Source: Trichoplax adhaerens
Taxonomy: Eukaryota; Placozoa; Uniplacotomia; Trichoplacea; Trichoplacidae
Reading direction: 5' to 3'
Assembly (NCBI RefSeq): GCF_000150275.1
Contig: NW_002060965.1
Location: forward strand, 252,923 to 316,922
Length of the DNA stretch: 64,000 nucleotides
Positions 60,782-64,000 of this stretch are shown here, piece after piece. The translations under genes and the position numbers were made by a program. The notes below the pieces were generated by a model. It searched no databases, had not been told where the DNA came from, and saw only the letters and a program-made list of their open reading frames with translations. Numbering within the stretch: the first letter of the stretch is position 1; every line of letters begins with the position of its first letter.

Positions 60782-61747
60782 TTAGATAATTTCACACTGA
60801 TTCTTTATGCGATATTGAACAGCATCAAGGCAAGATTGATGCCATGAGTAAAATAACAGGAATACAAATAGATGCCAAAACTGATGGCTGGAAGCTACAT
60901 AATCGAATTTACCTGGAAATAAACGCTCAGGAAATTTAGTGACAAGAAATAAACAGCCCATTAAGCCATAAAATAGCATATAGCTTGCACCAATTGTAAA
61001 TTGACGAACAAATGTGGATGATATGCCGTCATGCAAGTAGATAAAATGAAATATTGGAACTAATGAAAATGCGACAATAATAACAAAAACGACGGTCCTA
61101 TTCATACGAAAATTTAAGTTTGAGATTTGAAACTGAATCCCTTTAGCATCTGAGCAAGCTAAATTATAAACAGAAGTCGATATTAGTAGTGTTGATACGA
61201 TGACGTATATTAGTAACCAGTAGCGATGGCAATAGTAAGCAACATATAGCCCCGATACAAATCCACCGATAATTCCAATACCTATGCCCCCAATATCCAT
61301 CTTTAGCCACAATTGATTCATTCTCTCGGAGTGGCAATGAAATAGATGATATAAGGTACTTAGCAGCAATGTGGACATATAAAAAAGGCATGCAGAAGAT
61401 ATTACAATACGATCTGGCATACTTTGCAATGTCCATGGCACTACGTAGACATTATCGAAAACAAGTAAGTACACGAAAATGAAAAAGCCAAGAAAATGAC
61501 TCCAAATATTGATTGATTCATTCGAAAGTACGAATAAACTTTTGAGACAAGACTGATAAGATAAATTCACTCTATAGCCGCTGTATATATGAGGATTGAA
61601 TTTTAGGAATGGCGGAACCTGAGAAATATTATACAGCTGAATTGATCCATGACATTCCTTCTTTTGATCACCAGAAATAGATCGAAATCGAGAGCGGATT
61701 CGTGATCGACGAAATACAAAGGTTGTCATTGACCGAGAAAATGTCAT
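60782..61747 (-). CDS. PAQR3: PAQR-family receptor, PAQR3-like, 321 aa
   Basis: Single frame, ATG at 61747, stop TAA at 60782. Seven-helix PAQR (progestin and adipoQ receptor) protein. Motifs in order: NPHIYSGYR (51-59), CLKSLFVLSNESINIWSHFLG (67-87, the PAQR3-type opening), Ser130 with His134 in STLYHLFHCHSE, Asp151, PERLFPGKFD (273-282), and SHQFWH (287-292), with His288 and His292. Ser130/His134/Asp151/His288/His292 are the zinc-site positions of the family, all present. Human PAQR3 (RKTG) is a Golgi protein that tethers Raf kinase; the same role here is inference. A basic Arg/Ser-rich N-tail (1-30) faces the cytosol by family topology. No intron, which is unusual for a PAQR gene next to a 26-exon gene. 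Confidence 0.88.
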   Translation of the reverse strand: MTFSRSMTTFVFRRSRIRSRFRSISGDQKKECHGSIQLYNISQVPPFLKFNPHIYSGYRVNLSYQSCLKSLFVLSNESINIWSHFLGFFIFVYLLVFDNVYVVPWTLQSMPDRIVISSACLFYMSTLLLSTLYHLFHCHSERMNQLWLKMDIGGIGIGIIGGFVSGLYVAYYCHRYWLLIYVIVSTLLISTSVYNLACSDAKGIQFQISNLNFRMNRTVVFVIIVAFSLVPIFHFIYLHDGISSTFVRQFTIGASYMLFYGLMGCLFLVTKFPERLFPGKFDYVASSHQFWHLFVFLLFYSWHQSCLDAVQYRIKNQCEII

Positions 61748-64000
61748 CTTCTCTAAATTTCCTTTATACTTTTGAGCTCATCGTAGTTTCAAATGCTTAA
61801 GATATAGAGAGATGAATGTTTATCACTATTTAAAACCTGGAATCCGGTTCCAGTATCGCATACTGACTTACCCAGCCAGTAGCGAGTTTGTTTATGCATA
61901 CTATAGACGCCACACCTCTCAAAATACTGTCGACTATATATAAATAATTTAAAACTAGCCGAAACAGAAGCATTAGTTTTCCATATTAAATTAATATTTA
62001 TATCTTTTGTATATCTCCCTATACTTAAATGAATTATTTACTTATACAAAGGGCAGCCGTTATTTCTGGATTTACTGTGTATCCTAATTTAATTATAGCA
62101 TACTTGATAATATTGTATATGGTATTTGATGTATTTCTGTTTTGATAAAATTTCTATAATATTAAAAGTTTAGGCTTCAATATTGAAATAAATTCACACA
62201 CCTCTTGGACAGTCTAGCACCTATAAGTGTAATATTCATATTATCAACTTTCATATAACCTACCAAATATAGTTTCGCAAGTTTAATTGGTTACGCAGTA
62301 ATATGTACCAGAATAAACGATACCTGTTGGTACCTTATGTCAGTAGATCTTATGCAAATAAAATTAAAAGCAAATTCAAAGATGAATCTAACAAACGCAG
62401 GAGAGTAGAATATAGCAGCAAATTCAGCATATAAAATCGATTGTATCTCAAAGAGATCTAGGTCGCTAACATGCATTTGAAAAAATAAATCGAGTTTATC
62501 CAACATTGTTATTGCATGGTGTTCTGTAACCCAAACAGAAGTCCATTAGTAGATCAGACGCGATAATATACACTATGGTGGCAAACAGATGGTACTCTGA
62601 AATTAATACGAAAATGTATTTTTTGCAGACTGCTTTATGAAATTTTATTAAAAATCTAATCAACAAATACAATCCGGTATTAAATTGGAATTTCAAATAC
62701 ACATTGGACTAGTTTTACAATCTAACTTAGAAATGGTCTTTTAGCTGCTTCCATTTTTTATACCTAAACAGTGCCGCATAGAGGTTTTATTAATATGCTG
62801 AGGGAGACTTCTAAACTAGCCTTATTGATAGATCTCACCAATCGAAGCTATCAAATGGCATTACTGCGATATTAATGCCCTTACATTGAGACTTAGAGTC
62901 AAAGAAATATTAATTTAAATCAGGAATAATACAGATTTACTGTAGGCAAAATTTTCTATAATACTACTAAAGATTTCAGCCTTTATTCCCACTCTATATT
63001 GCAAATTTTTCTTCCAATCTATACAATTTAAAAGACAGCATCTACAGTGTTTTAAAAGTCTTTTCCTGATGATTGGATAATATATTTTGTCACTCTAAGA
63101 CGTAAGTCATTTCCTTACATTTTATTTGAGGCGAAACCGTAAAAGATTCTTTTTGCAGATGGCCGTCGGGCAGCTTTAGATCAATCCTAATGACTCTTCA
63201 TCTGTGATAAAAACTCTTTGAGTATCTTGTTCCGTTACTTAGAGCTATTTCGTAATCTTAGGCAGATCTCCACCTACGTATAATCTTTAAGTAATCATGC
63301 TAATCATCCTGGGATAAATTTTTAGTATCTTAAGGGCTATACTGATTCTCAAGAACACTAATTAGTAATCTTAGCCAGTCGATATTCAGAATTAATATCA
63401 CATGTCTATCTTTTTATTTCACTATGTAAATAGCAGCGATCAGATGAGGACAGCTTCAATTAAGAATTTGACCGTGACCTAGACAGCTACCACAATTTAA
63501 CAATTCACTAACACCATTTGCTACAGAAAAAATGTACAAAACTCAAAAAGCTCCACAACTATGTCAGCACATAATGTAAACTATAATCTTGTTAAATAGC
63601 AGTAGATAATACTAATAAATAAGCCCTAAAAACTAAAAAAATACAAGAAATACATTCAAGATAGAGCAGATTTTTACCACGAGAGTATACAATTCTCGTT
63701 TGAATGATCGAAATTTAGAAATTTTAAAACTCTAAACTCGCGATTTAAAGAGTGTTGACTAAGGAAATTAAGGAAAATAGAAGCCTGTATAGCGTACAAT
63801 ATGTAACATTAGGAACCATCGAACAAAAATTACTAGATTTCCTGGCAGAATGATCAGAGTTAAAGCATCGTTACTAGTTAGCAATCCTAAACAAATCAAG
63901 AAATTCTGTGTAATATTTCCCCCTTAGCATTAACTAAACTGAATTGTTGGAGAATGGTTCTTCAAATTTTCAGTAATAATTGTACAACATTCCGTAGTTG
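61748..64000. other. Intergenic to the window end, nothing supported
   Basis: AT-rich with scattered short open stretches (62291-62506, 62496-62702 on minus) of hydrophobic or Phe-rich composition and no family. No LTR ends or tandem arrays seen. A less AT-rich patch around 63140-63300 has no sustained frame. Confidence 0.4.

Noticed and set aside
1-64000. tRNA, rRNA or CRISPR features
   Set aside because: No A-box/B-box pair, rRNA-like conserved stretch or regularly spaced short repeat was found by eye.

Overview
This is AT-rich nuclear DNA from an animal with compact genes. The evidence is one 26-exon gene with GT-AG introns averaging about 140 bp, two metazoan-type membrane receptor genes (a rhodopsin-class GPCR and a PAQR3-like receptor), a cilia gene, a local expansion of kinesin-light-chain-type TPR genes, and LTR-retrotransposon remnants. 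The TPR and GPCR expansion together with cilia genes suggests an early-branching metazoan, most like a placozoan. That assignment is inference; no marker gene fixes the species.

Layout. 0-2 kb: a pile-up of solo LTRs, one inside another. 5.3-37.3 kb: a TPR gene cluster with four apparently intact genes (5357-7033 on +; 16650-20936, 27844-30015 and 31820-34045 on -) and three decayed copies (8992-12021, about 24960-26472, about 36129-37300). A nested pair of solo LTRs sits at 14.6-15.6 kb and another solo LTR at 27.4-27.7 kb. 37.4-47.8 kb: gene-poor, with tandem arrays of about 120 bp and about 235 bp, a 333-bp direct repeat, an LTR copy and one possible GPCR 5' exon. 47.9-48.9 kb: GPCR. 49.5-51.1 kb: more solo LTRs. 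52.37-57.78 kb, minus strand: a gene of 26 short exons that I assembled by hand into one 661-codon frame resembling CFAP99, with an X-box-like site upstream. 58.5-59.4 kb: two abutting solo LTRs. 60.8-61.7 kb, minus strand: an intronless PAQR3-like gene. The rest is sequence in which I see nothing.

The TPR genes share a head of about 100 residues followed by 42-residue TPR units. They look like a locally duplicating family, with the two truncated copies beside their closest relatives. Two of the four intact proteins begin with an N-myristoylation-type sequence (Gly2, Ser6) and two do not, which suggests different membrane attachment.

The most unusual feature is the LTR population. About a dozen LTR copies of seven or more families, most of them bounded by TG...CA and several with exact 5-bp target duplications, occur without any gag or pol. 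Several were inserted inside or within 1-2 bp of another LTR, as if LTRs were preferred targets.
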